Positions 1 to 10,123 are shown, counted from the stretch's first letter. The stretch: DNA of 64,000 nucleotides from Roseovarius pacificus (GCF_900142665.1 NZ_FRBR01000004.1:210288-274287); one strand, 5' to 3'. Numbers and translations are program-made. The notes: generated by a model from the letters alone, not told the origin.

Positions 1-456
1 TGGCTGGCTGCTGGCGGGCGGGCCTTTACCCCCTTGCCCGAGGTTCTGGCCAATACCCCGGCCACGTTGCAGGAGCGCTGGTTTGCCCGGCTTTACCCGA
101 TGATGCCGCTGGTCATCGCGACCCTGTCGCTGTTCTGGCTGGTGTCGGGGCTGGTCGGGCTGTGGCAGTTCGGGCGCGCGGCGGAGATGCTGACAACGCG
201 TGGCCTGCCCGATGGGCTGGCCGGTCTGGTCGTCGGGGGTGGGGCGATTGCCGATATCGCGCTGGGTGCGCTGGTGCTGTACCGGCCCTGGGCCGTGCGG
301 GCCTGTCTGGCGATGGTCGTCGTGTCGCTGGGCTACATGGCCGGGGCGGCGGTGGTCGCGCCGGATTTATGGGCCGATCCCGCCGGTCCGATGGTCAAGG
401 TGATCCCGGCGATGGTGCTGGCGCTGCTAGGCGCCGGGATGCTGGAGGAGCGATGA
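1..456 (+). CDS. DoxX-like membrane domain, C-terminal part of a gene starting upstream
   Basis: The reading frame is open from the first base, so the gene begins before the window. The visible part has about four hydrophobic segments (for example a run near MPLVIATLSLFWLVSGLVGL and a C-terminal VIPAMVLALLGAGML), as in DoxX-like four-helix proteins. In proteobacteria such a domain is often the tail of an SDR/NAD-dependent epimerase fusion, and a DUF2269 gene often follows, as here. The stop codon overlaps the next start (ATGA), which implies translational coupling. Whether the missing N-terminus is an SDR domain is inference. A TTG at 34 could be an internal start but has no clear ribosome site. 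Confidence 0.7.
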   Translation, partial: WLAAGGRAFTPLPEVLANTPATLQERWFARLYPMMPLVIATLSLFWLVSGLVGLWQFGRAAEMLTTRGLPDGLAGLVVGGGAIADIALGALVLYRPWAVRACLAMVVVSLGYMAGAAVVAPDLWADPAGPMVKVIPAMVLALLGAGMLEER

Positions 457-926
457 GTTACGAACTGTTGTTGTTCCTGCATGTGATCGGGGCCTGCATA
501 TTGCTGGGCACCGGGGCGGGAATCGCGTTTTTCATGGTGATTTCGAACCGCAGCCAGCAGCCCGGGCTGATCGCGCATACGGCGGGCATCGTGGTGCTGG
601 CCGACACGATATTCACCGCCACGGCGGTGGTGGCGCAGCCGATCACGGGGGTGCTGCTGGCGCGGGTCGTCGGCTGGCCGGTTTTCGAGGGGTGGATTCT
701 GGCCGCGCTCGGGCTTTATGTGCTGACCGGAGCGTTCTGGCTGCCGGTGGTCTGGATACAGGTCCGGCTGCGGCGGCTGGCGGCAGAGGCGGCCCGGCAG
801 GGGCAGGGGCTGCCCGCGCAGTATCATCACCTGTACCGGATATGGTTTGCCTGCGGGTTTCCGGCCTTCGCGGCGGTTCTGGGCATCGTCTGGCTGATGA
901 TCGCCCGCCCCGATCTGCCGTTTTGA
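453..926 (+). CDS. DUF2269-type integral membrane protein
   Basis: 157 residues, starting at an ATG that overlaps the stop of the DoxX-like gene. The protein begins MSYELLLFLHVIGACILLGT, the characteristic opening of DUF2269 proteins, and has four predicted membrane segments with an HVIGA motif in the first helix. The family is named only by conservation; its function is not known. Close coupling to the upstream DoxX-like gene suggests the two membrane proteins act together. Confidence 0.8.
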   Translation: MSYELLLFLHVIGACILLGTGAGIAFFMVISNRSQQPGLIAHTAGIVVLADTIFTATAVVAQPITGVLLARVVGWPVFEGWILAALGLYVLTGAFWLPVVWIQVRLRRLAAEAARQGQGLPAQYHHLYRIWFACGFPAFAAVLGIVWLMIARPDLPF

Positions 927-968
927 GCGACATGCGCCCGGGGCGCGGTGTTTCTGTGGGGATGTGGT

Positions 969-1062
969 GAGAGGCTGGACAACGACCCAAGCGGGGCTCG
1001 TTACGGCTGCTTCCTTCCGGACCTGACCGGGTTGGCGAGGCGCTTGCCCGCGCCAACCTCTC
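969..1062 (-). ncRNA. ffs: Signal recognition particle 4.5S-type RNA
   Basis: On the minus strand this segment carries the almost invariant SRP domain IV core: GGTCAGGTCCGG, then AAGGAAGCAGCC. The two ends pair (GAGAGGTTGG at the 5' end with CCAGCCTCTC at the 3' end), giving the expected long hairpin of about 94 nt. The RNA binds Ffh and guides co-translational protein targeting. Exact ends are set from the outer pairing. It sits alone between DUF2269 and cpdB. Confidence 0.93.
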
Positions 1063-1110
1063 AATTTGTTACCTAGGGATGTTGCGCCGGATTCGCAAGG
1101 GGTTCTGACC

Positions 1111-3033
1111 CTACCGTCCGAGCGGCAGGCGCAGGCGCATGAAGCCGGTTTCGGTGTCGCCCAGATCGGTGGCCCCCAGATCGGCGATTTCCTGCGGATA
1201 GGCGCGCAGGCCGGGGCCGGTCAGGTGCAGGGTGCTGGCGCCGGGCACCGGGGCAAAGGACCATGTGGGCGTGACGCGGCCCGTCACCGGCGCGCCCTTG
1301 CGGATGAAGGCCGCCAGGATGTCGCGCACCGGTGTTTCGCCTTGCAGCACGATATCCGGCTCGGGCAGGGCCGGGTAGGAGCCGCCGCCGAAGGCGCGGT
1401 AGCTGTTGGTGGCGATCAGGAAACGGTCGCTGTCGGTGACGGGGGCCCCGTCATGTTCGAGATCGACGATGCGCGATGCGCCGGGATTGGCGATGCTGCC
1501 GTCGGGCGCGTAGCGCGGCGGTTGCGTCAGGTCGATCCGGTAGCGGATACCGTCGATCACGTCGAAGGCATGGCCCGGCATCAGGCTGTTGCAAAGCATC
1601 TGGTCGGCGCGGTCGGGAACGATCAGGCGAAAGCAACTGGCGGCGCGTTCCAGCCAGTCGCGCAGGCGCGCCCCGTCGATCCGCGCCCCGACCAGCGTAT
1701 TGGGAAAGGAATAGAGATCGGCCGCATGGCGCAGGCGCAGCGGCCCGGCGGGCACGTCCGTATAATATTGAGGTCCGGCGCGCCCGCCGGTCTTGAACGG
1801 GGCGGTGGCCGACAGAACCGGCAGCCCTTCGTCCACAGTGCCGCGCACGGCCTGTTCCAGAGCCTGCGTCTTGGCGCGGTTGATCAGTTGCAGCATGGGA
1901 TCGGTGCGGGTCATCGCCAGGTAGCTGTGCAGGGGCGCCTTCGTGCTGTTCAGCGGTTGGGCGACCAGTTTCAGCGTATGGTAATGGGCGTCGTCCAGCA
2001 CGGAGCACAGGACCGGGTCGGGCGGGACGCGCGGCCCGGCGGTGTTGGGGGCGACGGGGCGGGCCTCGGCCCGATGGCCCGCGATGCGCCAGCCCTCGGG
2101 GCCCGGCGTCAGGGTCAGGTCCAGAACCCCCAGATGGGACCCGCCAAAGCCCGCCATGACGGCCGGTGTTCCATAAAGCGTGCCGGTTTGCGCATCGCCG
2201 CCCGGTATCGGCGCGCCCTGCGGGGCGGGAAACACCCGATGGCTGTGGCCGGCCAGTATGGCGTCGATCCCCGGCACGGTGGCCAGCGACAGGGCGGCAT
2301 TTTCCTGATCGGGCCGGTCGGGGCCGGTTTCGATGCCCGTATGGGCCAGCGCGACGATCAGATCCGCCCCGGCGGCGCGCGCGATGGGCACAATCCGGCG
2401 CGCGGTGTCGGTGATTCCCTGGCTGTCCAGCCGGTCGCAAAGATGGGTGCGGTCCCAGATGGTGATCTGCGGCGGCACCAGCCCGATCACCGCGACCCGC
2501 AGGTCATGGGCGTTTCCCGCTCTGTCCTCGAGGCGGCGCTCCAGCATCTGGAACCTCGCAAAGGCCGGTTTGCCCGAGGCGCGGTCGGTGACATTGGCGC
2601 AGGTCACCGGAAACCGGGCCTGAGCCAGCGTGCGGCGCAGGGTGTCCAGCCCGAAATTGAACTCGTGATTGCCCAGGCCGACCGCATCGTAGCCAAGCTG
2701 GTTCATGGCGGTGATCACCGGGTTGTCGCCTTTCCACCCATTGGCGGGGATGGCCGTCAGATCGCTCATCGGCGTGCCTTGCAGGAAGTCGCCGTTGTCG
2801 AACAGCAGGCAGTTGCGCGCTTCGCGCCTGGCCCGCGCGATCAGGGTCGCGACGCGGGCGAGGCTGTGGGGCTGGTCGCTTTGGTTCGTGTAATAATTGA
2901 ACGGGAGGAGATTGCCGTGAATATCGGTCGTTTCCAGCAACCGCAGGTCGATCTGCACGCTTCCGGTTTCGGGACGTCCCGCAGTGGAAACGTGGGGGCG
3001 TGTGTCTTCCACGGGCGAGTGTTCTCCGATCAT
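1111..3033 (-). CDS. cpdB: 2',3'-cyclic-nucleotide 2'-phosphodiesterase/3'-nucleotidase
   Basis: 640 residues from the ATG at 3033. The N-terminal half is a calcineurin-type metallophosphoesterase with the metal motifs DIHGNL, DNGDF, GNHEFN and HSHR. The C-terminal half has the 5'-nucleotidase substrate domain, including a NSYRAFGGGSYP motif. The family hydrolyses 2',3'-cyclic nucleotides and then 3'-nucleotides during RNA-derived nutrient salvage. Enterobacterial CpdB is periplasmic, but no convincing signal peptide is seen with this start. A longer GTG start at 3093 would add a weakly hydrophobic leader and cannot be excluded. Confidence 0.88.
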   Translation of the reverse strand: MIGEHSPVEDTRPHVSTAGRPETGSVQIDLRLLETTDIHGNLLPFNYYTNQSDQPHSLARVATLIARARREARNCLLFDNGDFLQGTPMSDLTAIPANGWKGDNPVITAMNQLGYDAVGLGNHEFNFGLDTLRRTLAQARFPVTCANVTDRASGKPAFARFQMLERRLEDRAGNAHDLRVAVIGLVPPQITIWDRTHLCDRLDSQGITDTARRIVPIARAAGADLIVALAHTGIETGPDRPDQENAALSLATVPGIDAILAGHSHRVFPAPQGAPIPGGDAQTGTLYGTPAVMAGFGGSHLGVLDLTLTPGPEGWRIAGHRAEARPVAPNTAGPRVPPDPVLCSVLDDAHYHTLKLVAQPLNSTKAPLHSYLAMTRTDPMLQLINRAKTQALEQAVRGTVDEGLPVLSATAPFKTGGRAGPQYYTDVPAGPLRLRHAADLYSFPNTLVGARIDGARLRDWLERAASCFRLIVPDRADQMLCNSLMPGHAFDVIDGIRYRIDLTQPPRYAPDGSIANPGASRIVDLEHDGAPVTDSDRFLIATNSYRAFGGGSYPALPEPDIVLQGETPVRDILAAFIRKGAPVTGRVTPTWSFAPVPGASTLHLTGPGLRAYPQEIADLGATDLGDTETGFMRLRLPLGR

Positions 3034-3247
3034 GACCTGATACGAACCGTACGCCGCACTTCGAAGAAATGAGCGCGAGGAAAAAAGAAACACTCGTAAA
3101 CCTGTTCAATTTTAAGGGTATACCGGAAGTTGTTCAATCACTCATTGCGCGAGGGCGGACCTGTCGGAAAGATGCCGCCGACATCTGGGTGCTTGCCCGC
3201 GCGGGCCGGGCATGGCACCAGTTGCGCAAAACGGGGGGAACGGTACG

Positions 3248-4216
3248 ATGCGGCATGCGGAAACGGTGACATTCGGAGGCTCGGCGCTGGATCGGGCGCA
3301 TGAACTGCGCGGTGACGATGCGGCGCTGGGTGCGGTCGTCGCCGCAGGGCAGGCCGATACGTTGCTTTTGTGGCGCGGCAAACCGCTGGTGCAGGGCGAC
3401 GCGCTGGATCGCCTGATGCGCCTGCCGATGGACCATCCGGTTCTGGCGCAATCCGATCTGCCGCCGATCCTGCTGGGCCGCGAAGACGGGCGGCTGATTT
3501 TCGTGCACGATATCTCGGGCTGGCGGCCCGAGGGGCTGGACGAGGACGAACTGGGCCGGTTCCTGGACCTCAGCGAACAACGCCACCCTGACCTGCCCGG
3601 AGAGGCCGCCTTTGTCGAGCTGCGCCGCATCATGACCCGCCTGGCGCCGCGCGATGCCGAACTGGCGGCGACGGCGCGGGCGATGACGGGCTGGCATGTC
3701 TCGCACCGGTATTGCGCCCGCTGCGGGGCCGAAAGCGCGATGGAGCGCGAGGGCTGGCAGCGCCAGTGCCCGTCCTGCGGCGCGGTGCATTTTCCGCGCA
3801 CCGACCCGGTGGTGATCATGCTGATCACGCGGGGCAACCGGGTGCTGATGGGCCGCTCGCATGGCTGGCCCGAGGGCATGTATTCGCTGCTGGCGGGGTT
3901 CGTCGAGCCCGGTGAAACCATCGAGGCGGCAGTGCGCCGCGAGGTGGACGAGGAAACCGGCGTGCAGGTCGGCGAGGTCGGCTATCTGGCCAGCCAGCCC
4001 TGGCCTTTTCCCGCCTCGCTGATGATCGGCTGCCGTGGCGAGGCGCTGAGCGACGAGATCACCATCGACCCGGTGGAGATCGAAGATGCGCTGTGGCTGA
4101 CGCGCGAAGAGATCATGCAGGCCTTTGCCGGGGAGCATCCGTTTCTCGCCGCCGCCCGGAAAGGTGCAATTGCACATTTTTTGCTGCGCAACTGGCTTGC
4201 GGATACGCTGGATTAA
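3248..4216 (+). CDS. nudC: NAD+ diphosphatase (Nudix hydrolase)
   Basis: 322 residues, read from the ATG at 3248 because a GGGGGAA ribosome site lies just upstream. The protein has the NudC order: an N-terminal domain, a four-cysteine zinc ribbon (YCARCG then CPSCGA), and a Nudix box beginning GFVEPGETIEAAVRREV and ending DEETG. The NudC-specific SQPWPFP motif follows the box. The enzyme cleaves NAD(H) to NMN(H) and AMP and can remove NAD caps from RNA. The stop is 36 bp before the SRPBCC gene, so the two may be cotranscribed. Confidence 0.92.
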   Translation: MRHAETVTFGGSALDRAHELRGDDAALGAVVAAGQADTLLLWRGKPLVQGDALDRLMRLPMDHPVLAQSDLPPILLGREDGRLIFVHDISGWRPEGLDEDELGRFLDLSEQRHPDLPGEAAFVELRRIMTRLAPRDAELAATARAMTGWHVSHRYCARCGAESAMEREGWQRQCPSCGAVHFPRTDPVVIMLITRGNRVLMGRSHGWPEGMYSLLAGFVEPGETIEAAVRREVDEETGVQVGEVGYLASQPWPFPASLMIGCRGEALSDEITIDPVEIEDALWLTREEIMQAFAGEHPFLAAARKGAIAHFLLRNWLADTLD

Positions 4217-4252
4217 GGCGAAAGTGCCGGTTGGTCAGTACAGGTAGTTTCC

Positions 4253-4726
4253 ATGAAGTTCAGCAGTCACGAGGATATCGAGGCCCCGATCGAAGAGATT
4301 TTTGGCGACGTCACGGATTTTCAGGCGTTCGAGCGGCAGGCCCTGCGCCGTGGCGCAGAGGTGCAGCGCGTCGATGACCTGACACGGCCGGGCCCCGGCA
4401 TGATGTGGGACGCGGCGTTCGATCTGCGCGGCAAGCGGCGCGAAATCACCATCGAACTGATCCGGCTCGATCCACCCAACGGATTGCTGGCCGAATCCCG
4501 CTCGCCGGGCATGGAGGGGCGGTTCGAGGTGGATCTCGTGGCGTTGTCGCGCAGCCGCACGCGGCTGAGCGTCACCCTGAGCCTCGAGCCCAAAACCCTG
4601 TCCGCGCGCCTGCTGGTGCAGTCGATGAAACTGGCGCGCAAATCCCTGACGCGCCGTTTTCGCAAACGGGTGGCGGGATTCGCGACCGAACTGGAAAACC
4701 GTCACAAGAAGGCCGGCCTGGCCTGA
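4253..4726 (+). CDS. SRPBCC-fold protein of unknown function
   Basis: 157 residues beginning MKFSSHEDIEAPIEEIFGDV, the usual first strand and helix of an SRPBCC (START/Bet v1-like) ligand-binding fold. A long basic C-terminal helix (KSLTRRFRKRVAGF) closes the domain. No enzyme signature is visible. It follows nudC in the same direction and converges on pheA with a 19-bp gap. The fold call rests on sequence pattern; substrate and role are unknown. Confidence 0.75.
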   Translation: MKFSSHEDIEAPIEEIFGDVTDFQAFERQALRRGAEVQRVDDLTRPGPGMMWDAAFDLRGKRREITIELIRLDPPNGLLAESRSPGMEGRFEVDLVALSRSRTRLSVTLSLEPKTLSARLLVQSMKLARKSLTRRFRKRVAGFATELENRHKKAGLA

Positions 4727-4745
4727 TCCGGCCAGCCCGCGCGGA

Positions 4746-5579
4746 TCAGTGGCGGCGCGGGTCGGCGGGGTAGACGCCCAGCATGGTGATATCGGACGTG
4801 AAATAATCCAGCTCGTCCAGTGCGCGTTTCACCCCCGGATCGTCGGGGTGACCTTCGATATCGGCGTAAAACTGCGTTGCGGTGAACGATCCGTCCACCA
4901 TGTAGCTTTCCAGCTTGGTCATGTTCACGCCATTCGTGGCGAAACCGCCCATCGCCTTGTAGAGCGCGGCAGGGATGTTGCGCACCTGAAAGACGAAGCT
5001 GGTCATCATGCCGTCATCGCCCCGGCGTGACAGGTCGGGCTGGCGGGCCATGACCAGAAAGCGCGTGGTGTTGTTGCCCTGATCCTCGATATGGCGGGCC
5101 AGAACGTCGAGGCCGTAAATGTCCCCGGCCAGTTCGCTGGCCAGCGCGGCAAGGCCGGGTTCATTCACCTCGGCCACGTGTTTGGCCGAACCGGCGGTAT
5201 CCGCGCCGGTGACGCGGCGAATGTCGTGTTTTGCAAGGAAATCACGGCACTGCCCCAGAAGCATGGTGTGGCTCATGGCGCGGTTCACGTCCTCCAGCCG
5301 GGTGCCGGGCAGGGCCAGCAGGTTGATGTGCACCCGCACGAAGGCCTCCGAGACGATATGCAGCCCCGATTTCGGCAGCAGGTGGTGAATGTCGGCCACG
5401 CGCCCGAAGGTAGAATTCTCGACCGGCAGCATGGCCAGTTCGGCATCGCCTTCGCGGACGGCCTCGATGGCGTCCTCGAAGGTGCGGCAGGGCAGTGCCT
5501 CCATCTCGGGGTAGGTTTCGTGGCAGGCCTGGTGCGAATAGGCGCCGGGCTCACCCTGGAAGGCAATGCGCTTGGTCAT
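4746..5579 (-). CDS. pheA: Prephenate dehydratase
   Basis: 277 residues, the usual size of a stand-alone dehydratase. The N-terminal catalytic domain starts RIAFQGEPGAYSHQAC and ends with the NNTTRF motif, whose TRF triplet is catalytic. A C-terminal ACT domain follows, with the phenylalanine-sensing region ending in KLESY instead of the common ESRP. It converts prephenate to phenylpyruvate in phenylalanine synthesis. It is divergent from the cytochrome c gene. Confidence 0.93.
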   Translation of the reverse strand: MTKRIAFQGEPGAYSHQACHETYPEMEALPCRTFEDAIEAVREGDAELAMLPVENSTFGRVADIHHLLPKSGLHIVSEAFVRVHINLLALPGTRLEDVNRAMSHTMLLGQCRDFLAKHDIRRVTGADTAGSAKHVAEVNEPGLAALASELAGDIYGLDVLARHIEDQGNNTTRFLVMARQPDLSRRGDDGMMTSFVFQVRNIPAALYKAMGGFATNGVNMTKLESYMVDGSFTATQFYADIEGHPDDPGVKRALDELDYFTSDITMLGVYPADPRRH

Positions 5580-5699
5580 ACGGGGTATTTCCTGTCAAAA
5601 GTCCGCCGGTCGGGCGTTTGGTCGCGCAAACTACACCTTGCGTCGAACAAGGGGAAGCGGATAGATACCGCGCGACGGATACTAACGGGAAACGGGCTA

Positions 5700-6797
5700 A
5701 TGTTCGATACGATGACATTCACCAAGATCCTTGGCGGCTTTTGCGGCGCGCTTCTGGTCTTTCTTCTGGGCGGCTGGGCTGCCGAGTCGCTTTATCACAC
5801 GGGCGGCGGTCACGGCGACGGCCACGAACAGGCCTATGTGATCGACACCGGCGAGGACGAAGGTGGCGAAGAGGCGGTCGAGGAAGGCCCGAGCTTTGCC
5901 GAACTCTATGCCTCGGCGGATGCGGGCAATGGCGAACGCGTCTTCAACAAGTGTAAAGCCTGCCACAAGGTCGAAGACGGCGCCAACGGCACCGGCCCGC
6001 ACCTGTACGGGGTGGTTGGCCGCGCCGTCGACAGCGTGGACGGTTTCGGATATTCCGGCGCGCTCGAACAGGTGGCCGAAGTCTGGACGCCCGAAGAACT
6101 GTTCCACTTCCTGGAAAATCCCAGTGGTTTCGCGCCGGGCACCGCGATGAGCTTTGCCGGTCTGAAAAAGGAAGAGGACCGCGTGAACGTGATCGCCTAT
6201 CTGGACATGACCGATGGCGGCATGACCGAAGTCGAAGCCCCGGCCGCCGCCGAGGAAGAAGCCGCCGCCGAGCCCGCAGCGGAAGAAGAGGCCGCGACCG
6301 ACACTGCTGCTGCCGAGGAAACCGCCGAGGAGCCCGCTGCCGAGGAGCCTGCCGCTGAGGAGCCCGCTGCCGAGGAACCGGCGGCGGAAGAAGCCGCTGA
6401 AGAGCCTGCCGCCGAAGAGGCCGCCCCGGCCGAGGAAGACACCGCCGCTGCCGAAGGCGACGCATCCGGCTTTGCCGCGATGGTGGCTGCCGCGAATCCC
6501 GACGATGGCGCAAGTGTATGGCGCCGCTGTCAGGCCTGTCACAAGCTGGAAGAAGGCAAGAACGGCGTCGGCCCGCATCTCTATGGTATTGTCGGGCGTG
6601 AAATCGCCAACGTCGAAGGCTTCCGCTATTCCAAGGCGCTCGAAGAGCTGGAAGGCACATGGACCGTCGATGAGCTGAACGCATGGCTGGAAGACCCCAG
6701 GGGCTATGCACCGGGCAACAAGATGAGCTATGCTGGTCTGCGCAAGGAAGAGGACCGCGCCGCGCTGATCGCCTACATGCAGGCGGCCATGCAATAA
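5700..6797 (+). CDS. Membrane-anchored protein with two cytochrome c domains
   Basis: 365 residues. The start at 5700 gives an N-terminal uncleaved anchor (about residues 9-27, ILGGFCGALLVFLLGGW). Two class I cytochrome c domains follow, with haem motifs CKACHK at residues 85-90 and CQACHK at 277-282. Each has a later Met in a similar setting (GTAMSFAGL, NKMSYAGL). The domains are joined by an Ala/Glu/Pro-rich linker of about 75 residues with EEPAA repeats. The protein resembles an anchored cytochrome c-552/c-y electron carrier, which normally has one haem domain, so it looks like an internal duplication. It probably carries electrons from bc1 to a terminal oxidase; that role is inferred. Confidence 0.88.
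   Translation: MFDTMTFTKILGGFCGALLVFLLGGWAAESLYHTGGGHGDGHEQAYVIDTGEDEGGEEAVEEGPSFAELYASADAGNGERVFNKCKACHKVEDGANGTGPHLYGVVGRAVDSVDGFGYSGALEQVAEVWTPEELFHFLENPSGFAPGTAMSFAGLKKEEDRVNVIAYLDMTDGGMTEVEAPAAAEEEAAAEPAAEEEAATDTAAAEETAEEPAAEEPAAEEPAAEEPAAEEAAEEPAAEEAAPAEEDTAAAEGDASGFAAMVAAANPDDGASVWRRCQACHKLEEGKNGVGPHLYGIVGREIANVEGFRYSKALEELEGTWTVDELNAWLEDPRGYAPGNKMSYAGLRKEEDRAALIAYMQAAMQ
6327..6413 (+). repeat. Coding tandem repeat in the cytochrome linker (EEPAA units)
   Basis: Four back-to-back 15-bp units (6327-6386) encode EEPAA with synonymous variation (GAGGAGCCCGCTGCC and variants). A shorter EEAA step and a fifth unit follow. Repeats of this kind change length by slippage, so the linker length probably varies between strains. 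Confidence 0.85.
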
Positions 6798-6979
6798 ATC
6801 CGCGCCGTTCCCGAATGTCAGGGCCGCTTTCCGGGCAACCGGAAGGCGGCCTTACGCTTTTGTGAGGTCCGAATCGCGGTCCGATCCGTTTCCGCGCTTG
6901 AACATGGGTCGGCCCCTCCATTAGCTTGCCACAGGCGGCAAACGCACCAGATCGCATGGTGCGGGAAAAGGAGACTGCG

Positions 6980-8926
6980 ATGATCCGACAGCGCAACAGG
7001 GCCGTGGCCCGGACCAGCCCCCTGAGCATCCCGCACCGGGCGATGGCGGTCCTGATGGGGTTGGCCATCGGGGCGGTGATCGCCCACGCGGCGCTGGCCG
7101 ACGAGGGCGAAGGCGAGGTGATCCGCTCGCACGGGTATTCCTATTACGGCGATCTGAGCTATCCGGCGGATTACGAGCATTTCAATTATGTGAACCCGGA
7201 CGCGCCAAAGGGCGGCGAGATTTCGATCTATGCGCCGGGCACGTTCGATTCGATGAACCCCTATTCGCGCAAGGGCCGCGCCGGGCAGTTGTCGTGGATG
7301 GTCTACGAAAGCCTGCTGGGCGATATGCCCTCGGGCGGCGGGGCCTCGCCTGCCGATGCCTATGGCGAGATGTACGGCCTGCTGGCCGAAAGCCTCGAAT
7401 ATGACGAGGGCAAGACCTGGGTCATCTTCCACATGCGCCCCGAGGCCCGGTTTGCCGACGGTACGCCGGTCACCGCGCATGACGTGGTGTTTTCGCATAA
7501 CCTGTTCCTGGAACAGGGCCTGCCCTCCTATGCGCAGGCCGTCAGCCGCCGGGTGACCGGGGCCGAGGCGCTGGACGATCATACGGTCAAGTTCACCTTC
7601 GCCACCGGCATTTCGCGCCGCTCGCTGATCGACCAGGTGGGCAGCACGCCGGTGTTTCCGCGCAAGTGGTACGAAGACACCGGCGCACGGCTGGACGAAT
7701 CGCGGCTCGAGGCCGCGCCGGGATCGGGCCCCTATCAGGTGGCCAGCTACGACGTGAACCGCCGCATCGTTTACCGGCGCAACCCGGAGTACTGGGGCCG
7801 GGATCTGCCGATCAATCAGGGGCGGCACAATTTCGATACCATCCGGATCGAGTATTTCGCCGATGACAACGCCGCCTTCGAGGCGTTCAAGGCGGGCGAA
7901 TATACCTTCCGCTGGGAAGGCAATTCCAAGACATGGGCCACGGGCTATGACTTCCCGGCGGCCAACAGGGGGCAGGTCAGGCTGGAGGAACTGCCCGACG
8001 GCACCCCGCCCGAACCCAACGGTATCGTCTTCAACCTTGGCCGCGAGGTGTTGCAGGACAAGCGCGTGCGCCAGGCGATCGCGCTGGCCTACAATTTCGA
8101 ATGGACCAACGAATCGCTGCAATACGGGCTGTTCAAACAGCGCCATTCCTTCGTGCAGGACACCCCGCTGGAGGCCAAAGGCGTGCCGGAAGGGGCCGAA
8201 CTGGAACTGCTGAAATCGCTTGGCGACGTGGTGCCGCCCGACATGCTGAGCGAACCGGCGGTGATGGCGCATTCCTCCGCGACCGACCGCCTGAACGACC
8301 GGCGCAACCTGCGCCGCGCCATGAAGCTGCTGGACGAGGCGGGCTGGACCGTGGGCAATGACGGCAAACGTCGCAACGCGCAGGGCGAGCTGCTGAGCAT
8401 CGACTTCCCGATCGCATCCTCGGGATCGGCCACGCTGGGCGCGGTGGTGGACAGTTTCGTCAGCAACCTGAAACTGATGGGCATCGACGCGAGTTTCGAA
8501 AAGGTGGACCCGTCGCAATACACCCTGCGCAGCCGGGATCGCGATTACGATCTGGTGTTCGACGGCTATACCAGTTTCCTCGGGGCGGGCACGGGCCTGA
8601 TGCAGCGTTACGGCTCGACCGAGGCCGAGTTCAGCCTGTTCAACCCCGCCGGGCTGGCCAGCCCGATGGTGGACGCGATCATCGACGCCGCGCTGAACGC
8701 CGAAACCAGCGAAGAGGAAGAAACCGCCCTGATCGCGCTCGACCGCGCGCTGCGGCACGAATTCTTCATGGTGCCGGTCTGGTATAACGACAGCTATTGG
8801 GTGGCCTATTGGGATATGTACGAACACCCCGAAACCCTGCCGCCCTATGCGCTGGGCGTGCTGGATTTCTGGTGGTTCAACGCCGACAAGGCCGAGGCGC
8901 TGAAAGCCTCGGGCGCGCTGAGGTAA
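6980..8926 (+). CDS. yejA: Periplasmic peptide-binding protein of a Yej-type ABC importer
   Basis: 648 residues from the ATG at 6980, which has AAGGAG eight bases upstream. A signal peptide with a hydrophobic core ([19 protein letters not shown]) precedes a family 5 solute-binding domain, including the [19 protein letters not shown] start typical of YejA. It is the first gene of a yejABEF operon, whose E. coli counterpart imports oligopeptides including microcin C. Stop and next start are 7 bp apart. Confidence 0.9.
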   Translation: MIRQRNRAVARTSPLSIPHRAMAVLMGLAIGAVIAHAALADEGEGEVIRSHGYSYYGDLSYPADYEHFNYVNPDAPKGGEISIYAPGTFDSMNPYSRKGRAGQLSWMVYESLLGDMPSGGGASPADAYGEMYGLLAESLEYDEGKTWVIFHMRPEARFADGTPVTAHDVVFSHNLFLEQGLPSYAQAVSRRVTGAEALDDHTVKFTFATGISRRSLIDQVGSTPVFPRKWYEDTGARLDESRLEAAPGSGPYQVASYDVNRRIVYRRNPEYWGRDLPINQGRHNFDTIRIEYFADDNAAFEAFKAGEYTFRWEGNSKTWATGYDFPAANRGQVRLEELPDGTPPEPNGIVFNLGREVLQDKRVRQAIALAYNFEWTNESLQYGLFKQRHSFVQDTPLEAKGVPEGAELELLKSLGDVVPPDMLSEPAVMAHSSATDRLNDRRNLRRAMKLLDEAGWTVGNDGKRRNAQGELLSIDFPIASSGSATLGAVVDSFVSNLKLMGIDASFEKVDPSQYTLRSRDRDYDLVFDGYTSFLGAGTGLMQRYGSTEAEFSLFNPAGLASPMVDAIIDAALNAETSEEEETALIALDRALRHEFFMVPVWYNDSYWVAYWDMYEHPETLPPYALGVLDFWWFNADKAEALKASGALR

Positions 8927-8933
8927 CCCGCCG

Positions 8934-10025
8934 ATGGGTGCCTATATCCTGCGCAGACTGCTGCTGATCGTTCCCACGCTTCTGGGGATCATGGTGATCA
9001 ATTTCGTCCTGGTGCAATTCGTGCCGGGCGGCCCGGTGGAGCAGGTGATTGCCAACATGCAGGGGCAGGGCGACGTGTTCGACAGCTTTGCCGGATCGGG
9101 CAGCGATGCCGGGCAGGACATGACGGGCGGCGGCGGCAATGAGAAATACCTTGGCGCCCGTGGCCTGCCGCCGGAACTGATCGAGGACCTGGAGCGCCAG
9201 TTCGGGCTGGACAAACCGCCGCTGGAGCGGTTCCTGAACATGATGTGGAACTACATGCGCTTCGATTTCGGAGAAAGCTATTTCCGCAAGATCGACGTGA
9301 CCGACCTGGTGCTGGAAAAGATGCCGGTCAGTATCAGCCTTGGCCTGTGGTCGACGGTGATCGCCTATCTGATCTCGATTCCGCTCGGCATCCGCAAGGC
9401 GGTGCAGGACGGGTCGGGCTTCGACACCTGGACCAGCGGGGTCATCATCGTGGCCTATGCGATCCCCGCCTTCCTGTTCGCGATCATGCTGCTGGTCCTG
9501 TTCGCCGGGGGCAGTTACTGGCAGTTTTTCCCGCTGCGCGGGCTGACCTCGGACAACTGGGAGCAACTGAGCCTGTTCGGCAAGATCGTGGACTATTTCT
9601 GGCACATCACGCTGCCGGTGGTGGCCTCGACCATTTCGGCCTTTGCGACGCTGACGTTGCTGACCAAGAACTCGTTCCTCGACGAGATCAAGAAACACTA
9701 TGTCATGACCGCCCGCGCCAAGGGGCTGAGCGAGCGGCGGGTGCTCTATGGCCATGTGTTCCGCAACGCCATGCTGATCGTGATCGCGGGCTTTCCGGCG
9801 GTGTTCATCGGGGTGTTCTTTGGCGGCTCGGTCCTGATCGAGACGATCTTTTCGCTCGACGGTCTGGGGCGGCTCGGGTTCGAGGCCGCCGTGGGGCGCG
9901 ATTATCCGGTGATGTTCGGCACGCTGTTCCTGTTCGGGCTGATCGGGCTGGTGGTGAACATCCTGAGCGACCTGATGTATGTGCTTGTCGATCCGCGGAT
10001 CGACTTCGAGAAGCGGGAGGGCTGA
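8934..10025 (+). CDS. yejB: Yej-type ABC importer permease
   Basis: 363 residues starting [20 protein letters not shown], the standard opening of DppB/OppB-type permeases, with six hydrophobic segments. The ATPase-coupling EAA loop is visible near [21 protein letters not shown] long periplasmic insert with Gly/Asp-rich sequence after the first helix is typical of YejB. It is read directly after yejA and followed by a 114-bp spacer containing a repeat element. Confidence 0.92.
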   Translation: MGAYILRRLLLIVPTLLGIMVINFVLVQFVPGGPVEQVIANMQGQGDVFDSFAGSGSDAGQDMTGGGGNEKYLGARGLPPELIEDLERQFGLDKPPLERFLNMMWNYMRFDFGESYFRKIDVTDLVLEKMPVSISLGLWSTVIAYLISIPLGIRKAVQDGSGFDTWTSGVIIVAYAIPAFLFAIMLLVLFAGGSYWQFFPLRGLTSDNWEQLSLFGKIVDYFWHITLPVVASTISAFATLTLLTKNSFLDEIKKHYVMTARAKGLSERRVLYGHVFRNAMLIVIAGFPAVFIGVFFGGSVLIETIFSLDGLGRLGFEAAVGRDYPVMFGTLFLFGLIGLVVNILSDLMYVLVDPRIDFEKREG

Positions 10026-10061
10026 GGCGATGTGCGTGGTCCTGATCCGCAGACGCAGGCA

Positions 10062-10123
10062 GGGGGCGCTGCCCCCGTCGCCGCAGGCGGCGACTCCCCC
10101 GGGATATTTCGGGCATGAAGAAA
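10062..10123 (+). repeat. GC-rich intergenic repeat with GGGATATTT core, copy 1
   Basis: The element begins GGGGGCGCTGCCCCC (an inverted repeat), has a second GC hairpin (GTCGCCGCAGGCGGCGAC) and ends CCCCCGGGATATTTC followed by an A/G-rich tail ending GAAGAAA. Two related copies occur at 31665-31710 and 31781-31835. It sits between yejB and yejE within the operon, so it will be transcribed. Confidence 0.75.

Noticed and set aside
3069..3269. 66-codon frame before nudC
   Set aside because: Overlaps the nudC start in another frame, has no family likeness and no good ribosome site.
5091..5699. In-frame extension upstream of the cytochrome gene
   Set aside because: It lies antisense to most of pheA; the membrane anchor begins at the ATG at 5700, so the extension is a GC-driven open frame.
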